64,000 bases of DNA from Arthrobacter sp. OY3WO11 (GCF_001641125.1 NZ_LWLP01000001.1:3909828-3973827), one strand, 5' to 3'. Numbered from the stretch's first letter, positions 16,701 to 24,992 are shown. Notes: generated from the letters alone by a model not told the origin. Numbers and translations are program-made.

Positions 16701-17548
16701 GCCTCGCGCTGGAGGTTCTCTTCGTATGGCAAAAGGATCAATAGGCTTGATGTGCTGTCTAGACGTCGCAGGGATGACCCGTCGTGCACAAGCAACGACC
16801 GTGAGAGCATTGGTTCGGATTGCTCTATGCCTTGTGCCATCATGGCGCACACGGCGAACGCTAGGCCGTCATCGACACTCGCGGCTTTGATGAACGTCCG
16901 ACCGACGTCCACAGCCAATCGTCGAAGCAGGGCCGCAGCGCTATCCTCGCGTCCAGCAAGCACCACATCCGGTGTAAGCAGTGGGTCGAAACCGTTTGAG
17001 AAGCGACGCCACCATTCTTCGATTGTCGCCACGCCAAGCGCAGGCATCTCCAACAGCTCAGACAGCCAAATGCGTACCGCTGCAGCCTCCTCCAGCGCCT
17101 GCTCGATGTCGTCTGCGTCGAGGACCCTGACATCGTGCCACTGCCCTTCCTGCCGACGTCTGTCCTCCCAGTCCTTCTTCCTTGGCCACCGACGAGGAGT
17201 GACAAAGACGAATGTTGCCGAGGCCTTATCGATTCCAAGTGAATCAGCCGAGCGAGTGTTGTAGTCTTCTGTGGCTTTTCGAGTGGGGTTCTCGCTCGTG
17301 CCCATCTCCCAGACACTGAGGCCGTCCGGCACAAATGAAGTCGCACGCGTAGCCTCCACCACGCCGTCAAACCCGGGGAGTCCAACGCCCTCCCCGCCGC
17401 GCATCTCGACGCGTTGGACCTGGTCGTTCTCGTGCCGGATGAGCCTCCGGACAAGACGAGGAAGGTCAGCCTGTGCCGACCGCTGATCGGCCCATCGCTC
17501 AAGATCAGTCGCGTCCGCTAGATGTGGCCGCCCAACCCCATTTGTCAT
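13778..17548 (-). CDS. Large uncharacterised island protein with nuclease-like N-terminus (1256 aa)
   Basis: I do not recognise this as a named family. ATG 17548 is preceded by GGGGGAGG, a very strong ribosome site. Residues about 45-170 contain 'LPGFDGVVEA', then 'LSVWEMGT' and 'KATEDY', followed by a beta strand 'SATFVFVTPRRWPRKKDW' and 'VRVLDADDIEQALE'. The spacing of Asp61, Glu81 and Lys91 recalls a PD-(D/E)xK-type nuclease core, though the usual ExK is ExG here. After 'WWRRFSNGFDPLLTPDVVL' comes an alpha/beta section resembling a degenerate NTPase ('SLLILLPYEE'), but I see no Walker A. The last 800 residues look all-helical and repeat-like. It occupies the second cargo slot of the defence island, so an anti-phage role is plausible but inferred only from place and build. 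Confidence 0.75.
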   Translation of the reverse strand: MTNGVGRPHLADATDLERWADQRSAQADLPRLVRRLIRHENDQVQRVEMRGGEGVGLPGFDGVVEATRATSFVPDGLSVWEMGTSENPTRKATEDYNTRSADSLGIDKASATFVFVTPRRWPRKKDWEDRRRQEGQWHDVRVLDADDIEQALEEAAAVRIWLSELLEMPALGVATIEEWWRRFSNGFDPLLTPDVVLAGREDSAAALLRRLAVDVGRTFIKAASVDDGLAFAVCAMMAQGIEQSEPMLSRSLLVHDGSSLRRLDSTSSLLILLPYEENLQREAQLVQNHHVVFVVTDGDAEIELLPLDHLSLQAALRQAGVGEADLDRFARAGVKSLLALQRVATRFGQLDPDQWTQDLAQRPLRRAWLAGAWSQLRSGDVDILEGLTGIDKESLAEQLEAVARQADPMFTRVGGTWAVAAPEDSWRTARHSIRETDLDALEVAVQNVLGAVDPRLELPPEDRWSAAVYGKTRVHSSDLRKGLARSVALLGSRGDEVRLPGGRSARQWAERVVWRLVSRANQDNSAQLWASMDDVIPLLAEAAPDVFLRAVAEAASGSEPLLRKLFQDQDESWHASSPHTGLLWALECVAWSNRHMGFAAQVLASLAEIDPGGKLSNRPAASLRDIFRPWLPQTSAPAESRVMTLDALLHRHREVTWELMLRLLPGQTEVGMNTYKPRFRDWVVPEERTATYAELFSFLDVISERLVQMSDEEPQRWIQVVGAFDRLPDEGKRAVLARLVLLRREALEPEVVTALWDAIEDFVRKHRQYPDAEWSLPDKWLVPLEAVAEALKPARPSEAYRWLFDDWTPNIGVSVSDDFATYDAAVKLAREAAAEQIINEQGFDAMVQLASEVSLPRALGQAAAEIDELHDAEALSFLDSEDGQRVQFADGFARARFAGTVEDVRPWVEHFSDRPIVQARLLDTILDVTKAWDLLSALGEEVDAAYWAEFVPYGRGADFQHVNEVARQLLRHGRVAMAVHTLSLFAERLAGDVDVSIVMDALNQFGTVEDPEGGRVKEHDLTRLLNYVRSHVVHDTEIARLEWKFLPALHYESKALSLQRLLARDPTWFVSLIELAFKPANSRRGEPREVNAALAANAYRLLREWHVVPGTTPDGTVDGAALQAWLDDVRVRLADSDRLEIGELQIGEVFAYAPSDPDGTFPTRPVRDVLESAPNDRLERGFAIGLHNKRGVTSRGMTEGGKQEYELADGYEAWALLVDATHPRTAAALRLVAESYRDEGRRNDDEARRFLEGLDS

Positions 17549-17857
17549 CGCTTCAACCTCCCCCGTATAGAAAGCCTAGATGTTTTCCCGCGTCCTGTGG
17601 ACGCGCAAGCCCCGTTATCTGAATTCTCTCCCTTCCCGGCGGCTCTCCCTGCAGTGTCCGCCGCGCCGCGAGCTTGCGGAGACGTCATGCCGTCAGCCCC
17701 CCCGTGGAGTATGTCCGTCCTTTGCTCCGATATGCCGCGCTGGCAGTGAGGGTTCCCCAATCAACGTATTCTCCCCGATGGAGAGAAGATACTGGCATCC
17801 ATACTCATTCGACAGATGCCCGATAACTTCCTCGCTATCTAGACCAAACCCTAACGT
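17549..17857. other. Intergenic region, nothing recognised
   Basis: About 310 bp between the ABC exporter stop and the start of the large island gene. It must hold the promoter of the large gene. No hairpin terminator stood out for the region left of it. Confidence 0.4.
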
Positions 17858-19876
17858 TTAAACCTCCGCCACCGGAGCCGCGAACTGCGCCTCGTACAGC
17901 CGGGCATAAGCCCCGCCCGCGGCCAACAGTGAAGCGTGGGTGCCCTGCTCCACGATCTGGCCTGCCTCCATCACCAGGATGAGGTCGGCGTCGCGGATGG
18001 TGGACAGGCGGTGCGCGATCACGAAGGAAGTGCGGTCGGACCGCAGCGCACTCATCGCCTTCTGGACCAGCACCTCGGTCCGGGTATCAACAGAAGACGT
18101 CGCCTCATCCAGAATCAGCACCGACGGCCGGGCCAGGAACGCCCGCGCGATCGTCAGCAGCTGCTTCTCCCCCGCGGACACATTGGCGCCCTCGTCGTCC
18201 AGCACGGTGTCGTACCCGTCAGGGAGTGACCGCACGAACCGGTCCACGTACGTAGCCCGGGCAGCCTCAAGAATTTCGGATTCAGTAGCCGAAGGCCGCC
18301 CGTACGCGATGTTGTCGCGGATGGTCCCGCCGAACAGCCACGTATCCTGCAGCACCATCCCCAACCGCGAGCGCAGCTCGCGCCGCGGCACCGAGGTGAC
18401 GTCCACGCCGTCGAGCGTTATCCGCCCGGCGTCCAGCTCGTAGAACCGCATCATCAGGTTCACCAGCGTGGTCTTCCCTGCGCCGGTGGGCCCTACAATC
18501 GCCACCGTCTGCCCCGGCTCCGCCACCAAAGACAGACCAGAGATCAGCGGCTTGTCCGGCGAATACGAGAAGGACACATCCGAGAACACCAGCCGCCCCC
18601 GCCCAAACACCGGCCCGGCAGAAGGCGCAGGCTCAACAGACTCCTCGTCCTCATCCAGCAGCGAGAACACCCGCTCCGCGGACGCCACCCCGGACTGCAG
18701 CACATTCGCCATGGACCCCAGCTGCGCCAGCGGCATGGTGAACTGCCGCGAGTACTGGATGAACGCCTGCACGTCCCCCAGCTGCATCGCCCCGGACGCC
18801 ACCTGCAGCCCGCCCACCACGGCGATCCCCACATACACCAGGTTCCCGATGAACGTCATGGCCGGCATGATCAGCCCGGAAATGAACTGCGCCCCGAAGC
18901 TGGCGTCATACAGCTCCGCGTTCTTCTGCCGGAACCGCTCCTCCACCTCACGCTGCCGGCCGAACACCTTCACCAGCGCATGCCCGGTGTACGTCTCCTC
19001 GATCTGCCCGTTCAGCTCCCCCGTGTGCTTCCACTGCGCCACGAACAGCTTCTGCGAGCGCTTGGCGATCAGCGCCGTAATCCCCAGAGTCAACGGAATG
19101 GTCACCAGCGCGATCAGCGCCAGCGTGGGCGAGAGGATGAACATCATTACCAGCACGCCCAGCACCGTCAGTACAGACGTGACCGCCTGGCTGATGGTCT
19201 GCTGCAGGCTCTGGGAGATGTTGTCCACATCGTTCGTCACCCGGCTCAGCAGTTCACCGCGCTGGATGGAATCGAAATACCGCAGCGGCAGCCTGTGGAT
19301 CTTCGCCTCGACCTCCCCGCGCAGCCCGAACACCGTCCGCTGCACCACCCCGTTCAGCACATACGCCTGCACCCACATGAACGCGGAAGACAGCACATAC
19401 AGCACCAGCGCCCACGTCAGCACGTTCCCCAGCGCGGCGAAGTCGATCCCCTGCCCCGGCGTCAGGGCCATGGCGCTGAGCATGTCCGCGCGCTGCCCCT
19501 CCCCGGACGCCCGCAGCTGCGCAACCACTTGCTCCTTGGTCGCCCCGGCGGGCAGCTCCCGGGACACCACCCCGGCGAAGATCAGGTTGGTGCCCTCCCC
19601 CAGCAGCCGCGGCCCGATCACCGAGAGCGCCACCCCGGCCACCGCCGTCACGAACACCAGCAGCAGCCACGCCCGCTCCGGCCGCAGCTTGCCCAGCAGG
19701 CGTTTGGCCGACGGCCAGAAGTTCATCGCCTTCTCCGCCGGAACGTTCATCCCCGCGAACGGCCCGCCGCGACCCGGTCCGCCCACCGGGCGGGGAATGC
19801 GTACGACGCCGGCGCCCCCGGTTGCGGAGGCGGGCGCGGCTTTGGCGCCGGGTGCGGGAGGAGGTTCCGGGCTCAT
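17858..19876 (-). CDS. ABC exporter half-transporter with consensus-type ATPase site
   Basis: A 672-residue half-exporter: a Pro/Ala-rich cytoplasmic head of about 60 residues, six membrane helices, then an ATPase domain with Walker A 'GPTGAGKT', signature 'NVSAGEKQ', Walker B 'LILDEATSSVD' (catalytic Glu present) and H-loop 'IAHRLSTIRDAD'. It begins inside the last four bases of the upstream gene (ATGA), so the two are coupled and very likely form a heterodimer of the BmrCD or TM287/288 kind. Such pairs export drugs, lipids or peptides. A broken 3' copy lies at 12115-13112. Confidence 0.93.
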   Translation of the reverse strand: MSPEPPPAPGAKAAPASATGGAGVVRIPRPVGGPGRGGPFAGMNVPAEKAMNFWPSAKRLLGKLRPERAWLLLVFVTAVAGVALSVIGPRLLGEGTNLIFAGVVSRELPAGATKEQVVAQLRASGEGQRADMLSAMALTPGQGIDFAALGNVLTWALVLYVLSSAFMWVQAYVLNGVVQRTVFGLRGEVEAKIHRLPLRYFDSIQRGELLSRVTNDVDNISQSLQQTISQAVTSVLTVLGVLVMMFILSPTLALIALVTIPLTLGITALIAKRSQKLFVAQWKHTGELNGQIEETYTGHALVKVFGRQREVEERFRQKNAELYDASFGAQFISGLIMPAMTFIGNLVYVGIAVVGGLQVASGAMQLGDVQAFIQYSRQFTMPLAQLGSMANVLQSGVASAERVFSLLDEDEESVEPAPSAGPVFGRGRLVFSDVSFSYSPDKPLISGLSLVAEPGQTVAIVGPTGAGKTTLVNLMMRFYELDAGRITLDGVDVTSVPRRELRSRLGMVLQDTWLFGGTIRDNIAYGRPSATESEILEAARATYVDRFVRSLPDGYDTVLDDEGANVSAGEKQLLTIARAFLARPSVLILDEATSSVDTRTEVLVQKAMSALRSDRTSFVIAHRLSTIRDADLILVMEAGQIVEQGTHASLLAAGGAYARLYEAQFAAPVAEV

Positions 19877-21606
19877 ACCGTCTCCTCCGCCGCCAGCTGG
19901 GAGGAGACAATCTCGCGGTACGTCTCCGATGTCTCCAGCAGCTCACTGTGCGTTCCGCGCCCCACGATCCTGCCGCCGTCGAGCACTAGGATCTGGTCCG
20001 CGTCCACGATGCTGGAGACGCGCTGGGCGATAATCACCAGCGTGGCGCCGGCGGTGCTGCGCTTGAGGGCCTGGCGGAGCCGGGCGTCGGTTCCGGTGTC
20101 CAGCGAGGAGAACGAGTCGTCGAAGATGTACAGCTCGGGCCGTTTCACCAGGGCCCGGGCGATGGCCAGCCGCTGCCGCTGCCCGCCGGAGACGTTGGTG
20201 CCGCCCTGGCTGATGGGCGCGTCCAGGCCCTCCTCCATCCGCTCCACAAAGTCTCGGGCCTGGGCGATGCGGAGCGCTTCCCACAGCTCGTCCTCGGTGG
20301 CGTCCGGTTTGCCGTAGAGCAGGTTGCTGCGCACCGTTCCGCTGAACAGGTAGGGCCGCTGCGGGACCAGGCCGATGTGCCCCCAGAGCAGGTCCGGGTG
20401 GAGCTCGCGGACGTCCACGCCGTCCATCCGCACCGAGCCGGACGTGGCGTCGAACAGCCGGGGCATGAGGTTCACCAGGGTGGTCTTGCCGGACCCGGTG
20501 CTGCCGACGATCGCCGTCGTCTGCCCTGCCTTCGCGGTGAAGCTGATGCCGGAGAGGACGGGCTGGTCGGCACCCGGGTAGGCGAATCCGACGTCGCGCA
20601 TTTCCAGCTCGCCGCGGCGCACATCGCTGCTCAAGGGGTTCTTAGGCGGCCGGACGCTCGACTCCGTCCGCAGCACCTCGCCGATTCGGTCCCCGGACAC
20701 GGCCGCCCGCGGGATCATCACGGCCATGAACGTGGCCATCATGACGGACATCAGGATCTGGATCAGGTAGCTCAGGAACGCGATCAGGGTGCCCACCTGC
20801 ATGGAGCCGTCCTGGATCCGGAACGAGCCGAACCAGATGACGGCCGCGCTGGAGACGTTCAGCACCAGCATCACCAGGGGGAACGCGAGCGCCATCAGCC
20901 GGCCGGCGCGGAGGGCGGTGTCCGTCACGTCCTCGTTGGCGCGGGCGAAGCGTTCGGTCTCGATGTCCTCGCGGACGAACGCGCGGACCACGCGGATGCC
21001 GGTGAGCTGCTCGCGGAGGACGCGGTTCACGGTGTCGATCCGCTTCTGCATCTTGCGGAACAGCGGCACCATCCGGGCAGTGATCAGGCCGACGGCGATC
21101 AGCAGCACCGGGACGGCGACGGCGATAAGCCAGGACAGCTGCACGTCCTGCCTGATGGCCATGATCACCCCGCCGATGCTGAGCATGGGGGCGGTGACCA
21201 GCATGGTGGCAGACATGAGGACCAGTTGCTGGACCTGCTGGACGTCGTTGGTGGATCTTGTGATGAGGCTGGGTGCGCCGAACTTGGTGACTTCCTGCTC
21301 GGAGAACTCCCCCACCCTCGCGAAGATCGCCCCGCGCAGGTCCCGGCCCACGCCCATGGCCGCCTTGGCCGCGAAGTACACGGCGATCACCGCGCACACG
21401 ATCTGCAGCAGGGTGATTGCCAGCATCACGCCGCCCAGGCTGAGGATGTAGCCAATGTTGCCCTTGGCCACGCCCTCATCGATGATGTCCGCATTCAAAG
21501 TGGGCAGGTACAGGGACGCGATGGACTGCGCCAGCTGGAAAACCACGACGGCGGCCAGCAGCTTGCGGTGCGGCCGCAGGTATTCAACAAGCAGCTTCCA
21601 GAGCAT
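19873..21606 (-). CDS. ABC exporter half-transporter with degenerate ATPase site
   Basis: A 577-residue half-exporter with six membrane helices and an ATPase domain: Walker A 'GSTGSGKT', signature 'NVSGGQRQ', and Walker B 'LYIFDDSFSSLD', where Asp replaces the catalytic Glu. The H-loop region reads 'IIAQRVSSIVDAD', with Gln in place of His. One degenerate and one intact site is the hallmark of asymmetric heterodimeric exporters, and the partner follows with a four-base overlap. I start at ATG 21606, preceded by AGGAG; nine residues of in-frame sequence upstream are unlikely to be translated. Confidence 0.93.
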   Translation of the reverse strand: MLWKLLVEYLRPHRKLLAAVVVFQLAQSIASLYLPTLNADIIDEGVAKGNIGYILSLGGVMLAITLLQIVCAVIAVYFAAKAAMGVGRDLRGAIFARVGEFSEQEVTKFGAPSLITRSTNDVQQVQQLVLMSATMLVTAPMLSIGGVIMAIRQDVQLSWLIAVAVPVLLIAVGLITARMVPLFRKMQKRIDTVNRVLREQLTGIRVVRAFVREDIETERFARANEDVTDTALRAGRLMALAFPLVMLVLNVSSAAVIWFGSFRIQDGSMQVGTLIAFLSYLIQILMSVMMATFMAVMIPRAAVSGDRIGEVLRTESSVRPPKNPLSSDVRRGELEMRDVGFAYPGADQPVLSGISFTAKAGQTTAIVGSTGSGKTTLVNLMPRLFDATSGSVRMDGVDVRELHPDLLWGHIGLVPQRPYLFSGTVRSNLLYGKPDATEDELWEALRIAQARDFVERMEEGLDAPISQGGTNVSGGQRQRLAIARALVKRPELYIFDDSFSSLDTGTDARLRQALKRSTAGATLVIIAQRVSSIVDADQILVLDGGRIVGRGTHSELLETSETYREIVSSQLAAEETV

Positions 21607-21895
21607 GGGCGGCTCCTGACACAGAGTCCACACGGTGTGGTGCGAAGGTCAGTTTACGTCCGGCGGCTGGGAGTGGGGCAGTTTGCTGCCTCGCCGGCCA
21701 CCCGCCCTCGTGCGTTAGAGCCATGAGGCCCAGGGGACTCGGAGCTCGGCCCCCATGGCGTCGGTTATGACAACGGAGTAAAGAGCAAGCCGTCCTATTC
21801 ACATTGCCAAGACAATAAGTAGACTTTCTATCGATCGTCGTCATATTCTGGGACGGTCGTCGTTCGACGCATTCATTACCGGGGGGGTGGTGGGC
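21607..21895. other. Divergent promoter region between ABC exporter and secreted protein
   Basis: About 290 bp. The right half (21775-21870) is AT-richer than its surroundings and is the likely promoter for the secreted protein. No operator-like palindrome was evident. Confidence 0.4.
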
Positions 21896-22858
21896 ATGGC
21901 TGGAGCTGGTTCTCTGTGGCGTTCGCTGCGGCCAACCCTCCTGGCTGGAGCAGCCGCCCTTACGTGGCTCACGGTCTCTTCGACTGCTGCCAGTGCTGAC
22001 ACGCTCTCTGAGCCTCCCTCATTGCTTGGCAGCGTCACATCCTCGGTAGCATCCGTGGCAGAAGTGCTGCCCGTCCTGCCGGCGGCAGATGAGTCTGCCG
22101 CTACGCCGGCATCGGCTCCGAGCGGTTTGCTGCAGCCTGCAGCGGCACCCTTGGCCGGCGCCGCCGACAATCTCATAGCTTCAGTACCTGTGGTCAGCCA
22201 TGTTGTACCGGCAAATACTGTTTCTGCCGTTACGGCGCCTGTAACGGCGGTTGCCGACGATGTAGTGGCCGGCGCAGTAGGCGCGGTGGTAACGCCGCTG
22301 ACAGAGGCTGTTCCCGTTCTGGAACCTGTGGTCCAACCCATCACCGACCTGGTTGGCGGAGTATCACCCGTGCCCGGCGGCCTTCCGACTCTTCCGCAGC
22401 TTCCGGCTGCATCGGAGGCGGAAGCTGTCCTCGAGGATACCGGCGTCAGTGATGGCGGCACAGCACCAGCCCAGGCTGATGCTGGCACCGTGGCAACAGA
22501 GTCAAGCCAGACTTCGGACGGTTCTGAGGCCGCGGCGGACCCTGCCAGCATCGCCGCTGCCTCCATCACGTCCGAAGCTTCATACCTCACGTCCTATTCC
22601 GCTTCCGCCATCAGCCCGACAGAGATGACTGGCGAGCAGGCCCTTCCCTTCGGCGGGTCGCCTTACCCTGCCCATGTGCCTGCTCCCCCTGCCTCAAGCA
22701 GCGGCGGCAGCACGGCATCCGGGGCGGGTTCGGGTCCAGCAGCGTGGCTCGACGCCTTTGATCTTCTACTCCCCCTTGCAGGCGATAGCCCACTGGGCGA
22801 GTATTCGGAGCATGCTCCTTCACCGGTGTCCTTTGACCCCGGTTCCTCCCCTGACTAG
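21896..22858 (+). CDS. Secreted Ala/Pro/Ser-rich low-complexity protein
   Basis: About 320 residues. The N-terminus is a signal peptide: Arg-containing start, hydrophobic core 'PTLLAGAAALTWLTV' and a likely cut after 'STAASA'. The mature part is rich in Ala, Val, Pro and Ser with no recognised domain ('VPVLEPVVQPITDLVGGV' and similar runs) and lacks a sorting signal. A run of seven G ends eight bases before ATG 21896; GTG codons at 21887 and 21890 are alternatives. It lies 90 bp before the LAKTG protein in the same direction. Organisation and composition recall Streptomyces chaplin or coat-like genes, but the function is unknown. Confidence 0.75.
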   Translation: MAGAGSLWRSLRPTLLAGAAALTWLTVSSTAASADTLSEPPSLLGSVTSSVASVAEVLPVLPAADESAATPASAPSGLLQPAAAPLAGAADNLIASVPVVSHVVPANTVSAVTAPVTAVADDVVAGAVGAVVTPLTEAVPVLEPVVQPITDLVGGVSPVPGGLPTLPQLPAASEAEAVLEDTGVSDGGTAPAQADAGTVATESSQTSDGSEAAADPASIAAASITSEASYLTSYSASAISPTEMTGEQALPFGGSPYPAHVPAPPASSSGGSTASGAGSGPAAWLDAFDLLLPLAGDSPLGEYSEHAPSPVSFDPGSSPD

Positions 22859-22947
22859 TTGAGTGCCTCCTGCCTTTCTGTGGCAGAACACGGCTAACGG
22901 GTTGCTGATCCAGCGCCCAACCTCAACTACTTCAGGAGAAACAAATC

Positions 22948-24393
22948 ATGAGTTCCAACCTTCGCAGAGGGCTGCTCGGCACCCTCTTTGCCGGCGGGCT
23001 GCTTGCCCTTAGCTGCACTGCAGCCAACGCTGCAGACGCCACCACCGCACCAGAAACCACCCAGACCGGCCTCGCAGTTGCCGCGGACGTAAACTTGGGC
23101 CTGGGCGGCCTCACCCAAACCGGCAGTACCAACGGCAGCATTGCTGACGCTGCGGTAGCCGCCGATGTCGCTGCTAACCTCGGCAACGCGACGAATACCG
23201 GAAACACCGGCAGCCTTGTCGACGCAGCCGTCGCGGCTGACATCAACCTCGGCCTGGGCAACGTGACGGGTACCAACGGGACCCTCGCCGACGCTGTGGT
23301 AATTGCCGATGTCGACCTCGGTCTCGGCGGCACCAACGGCACCGGCACCACCCTCCCCGACGCCACCGTCGTCGCAGACGCAGACGTCAACCTCGGCAAC
23401 GTCACGGGCACCGGAAACACCGGCAACCTCGTCAACGCAGCCGTCGCAGCCGACGTCAATCTCGGCAACGTCACGGGCACCGGAAACACCGGCAACCTCG
23501 TCGACGCTGCCGTCGCAGCTGACGTCAATCTCGGCCTGAGCAACGTGACGGACACCAACGGGACCCTCGCAGACGCGGCTGTAGTCGCAGACGCAGCGGT
23601 CAACCTCGGCAACGTGACGGATAGCGGAAACACCGGCAACCTCGTCGACGCTGCGGTTATCGCCGATGTCGACCTCGGCCTCGGCGGCACCAACGGCACC
23701 GGCACTGTCCTGCCCACCACCGACGTCGTCGCAGACATCGACCTCGGACTGGGACTCGGCGGCACCGGCAACGGCACCACCCTGCCCACCACCGACGTCG
23801 TAGCAGACGTCGATCTCGGACTGGGACTCGGCGGCAACGGCAACGGCACCACCCTGCCCACCACCGACGTCGTAGCAGACATCGACCTCGGACTCGGACT
23901 CGGCGGCACCAACGGCACCGGCACCACCACCCCGGGGAACACCGGTGGCGTAGATGTCGATGTTGATCTGGGCGTAGGTATCGGCGGTTCCGGCAACGGC
24001 GCAGAAGCTCCCGGAGCGGAAACGCCAGGGACTGAAGTTCCCGGCGGCGGAACCGGTGGAACGGGAACTGTGGACCCGGGCACGGGCGGCGTAGCACCCG
24101 GAACGGGCGCTGGCGGCAGCACGGGCACGGTGGCCCCGGGAGCTGGGATCAGCGTGGTGGCCCCGGTAACCGGCACCCCCATCAACAGCACGGACGGTAA
24201 GACCAGCGTTGGTTCCATTAGTGCTGCTGGCCTTGTGGCCGGCAACGCTGCGACCGGTGCGTCAGCCGGCAATGCACAGGCCCAGGCCTCAGGAGTCCTG
24301 GCCAAGACGGGTGTTGACGCTTCGCTGCTCCCGCTTGCCTTGGTCTTCCTCTTCGCCGGCCTGCTGCTGCTCAGGAAGCGCCGTACAGCCTAG
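22948..24393 (+). CDS. Repetitive cell-surface protein with LAKTG sorting signal
   Basis: A 481-residue secreted protein with a good ribosome site (AGGAG) and a signal peptide ending near 'TAANAADA'. The body is built of imperfect repeats alternating 'DAAVAADVNLGL' with 'NVTGTGNTGNLV', shifting into 'TTLPTTDVVADVDLGLGL' units and then a Gly/Thr/Pro linker. Regular Asp, Asn and Gly suggests a stacked beta structure or Ca2+ binding. The C-terminus is a sorting signal: LAKTG at 451-455, a hydrophobic stretch, then RKRR. LAxTG is the motif preferred by class E sortases in high-GC Gram-positives, so the protein is probably attached to peptidoglycan. A likely adhesin or coat protein; no enzyme domain is visible. 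Confidence 0.85.
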   Translation: MSSNLRRGLLGTLFAGGLLALSCTAANAADATTAPETTQTGLAVAADVNLGLGGLTQTGSTNGSIADAAVAADVAANLGNATNTGNTGSLVDAAVAADINLGLGNVTGTNGTLADAVVIADVDLGLGGTNGTGTTLPDATVVADADVNLGNVTGTGNTGNLVNAAVAADVNLGNVTGTGNTGNLVDAAVAADVNLGLSNVTDTNGTLADAAVVADAAVNLGNVTDSGNTGNLVDAAVIADVDLGLGGTNGTGTVLPTTDVVADIDLGLGLGGTGNGTTLPTTDVVADVDLGLGLGGNGNGTTLPTTDVVADIDLGLGLGGTNGTGTTTPGNTGGVDVDVDLGVGIGGSGNGAEAPGAETPGTEVPGGGTGGTGTVDPGTGGVAPGTGAGGSTGTVAPGAGISVVAPVTGTPINSTDGKTSVGSISAAGLVAGNAATGASAGNAQAQASGVLAKTGVDASLLPLALVFLFAGLLLLRKRRTA

Positions 24394-24460
24394 GTTGCAG
24401 CACGCCTAACAGGTAGCAGGACCGCAGACGGAAGTAGACGCGGCCCTACGTAGAACGAGA

Positions 24461-24492
24461 GTCCGGTGGCGGACATGTGTCCGCCACCGGAC
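24461..24492. terminator. Perfect hairpin after the LAKTG gene
   Basis: A 15-bp perfect stem (GTCCGGTGGCGGACA and its complement) with a 2-base loop, 68 bp after the stop. No U-tract follows, which is common for actinobacterial terminators. Confidence 0.7.
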
Positions 24493-24519
24493 GATCAACA
24501 TAAAACGAGGATTAGCACT

Positions 24520-24909
24520 GTGAAAGACATGAAACGGTTTGCGGCATCTAAGGAAAACGGGATTCTCCAGCTACGGTGGGTTCCCCGGACGTTCGTGACT
24601 TATGAAATCGCCGTATAAGCCGCCGGCGCGCTAGCCGACCTGAGTGGTAACCAGCCACTGCCGCTTCTCGTTGACATCACCGGTGTTACGGGCCTCGCCC
24701 CCGAGGCCAGGGAGGGCATGAACACGTACCGTGGATTCTCCGCAGTAGCGCTCGTGGGCGATCATCCGATGGGCACGGTAATTTCAGGATTTGCCCGGCG
24801 GTCCTCCACTCCGACGGCCTTCTTCACCAACGAAGCCGAGGCCCTCCGTTGGCTTTCAGTGCAAAGCTTTCAGCACCGGGTGCCTGCCGATGTCCAGGAG
24901 CTCGGGTAG
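24520..24909 (+). pseudogene. Small STAS/SpoIIAA-like protein gene interrupted by one nonsense codon
   Basis: A single frame runs from GTG 24520 (ACGAGG nine bases upstream) to TAG 24909, broken only by TAA at 24616-24618. Read through, it gives about 129 residues: 'GILQLRWVPRTFVTYEIAV', the stop, 'AAGALADLSGNQPLPLLVD', then 'FARRSSTPTAFFTNEAEAL'. The predicted strands and helices, and the 'PLLVDITGVTG' strand, resemble small actinobacterial STAS or SEC14-like proteins. With no frameshift and a single stop, the loss is recent, or the base was misread. The 3' portion could still be translated from ATG 24718, but no ribosome site supports that. Confidence 0.7.
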
Positions 24910-24992
24910 GCACAACTGACAAGCGCCGGGGTTTTGACGGTGGCGGTGACGGGGGAGTATTGGCGCCGCAACCTCCCTTTATCCGGGCCTGA

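Noticed and set aside
4140..17857. Prophage or integrative element
   Set aside because: No integrase, transposase, phage structural gene, tRNA or flanking direct repeat could be seen; recombination through the flanking core genes explains the structure better.
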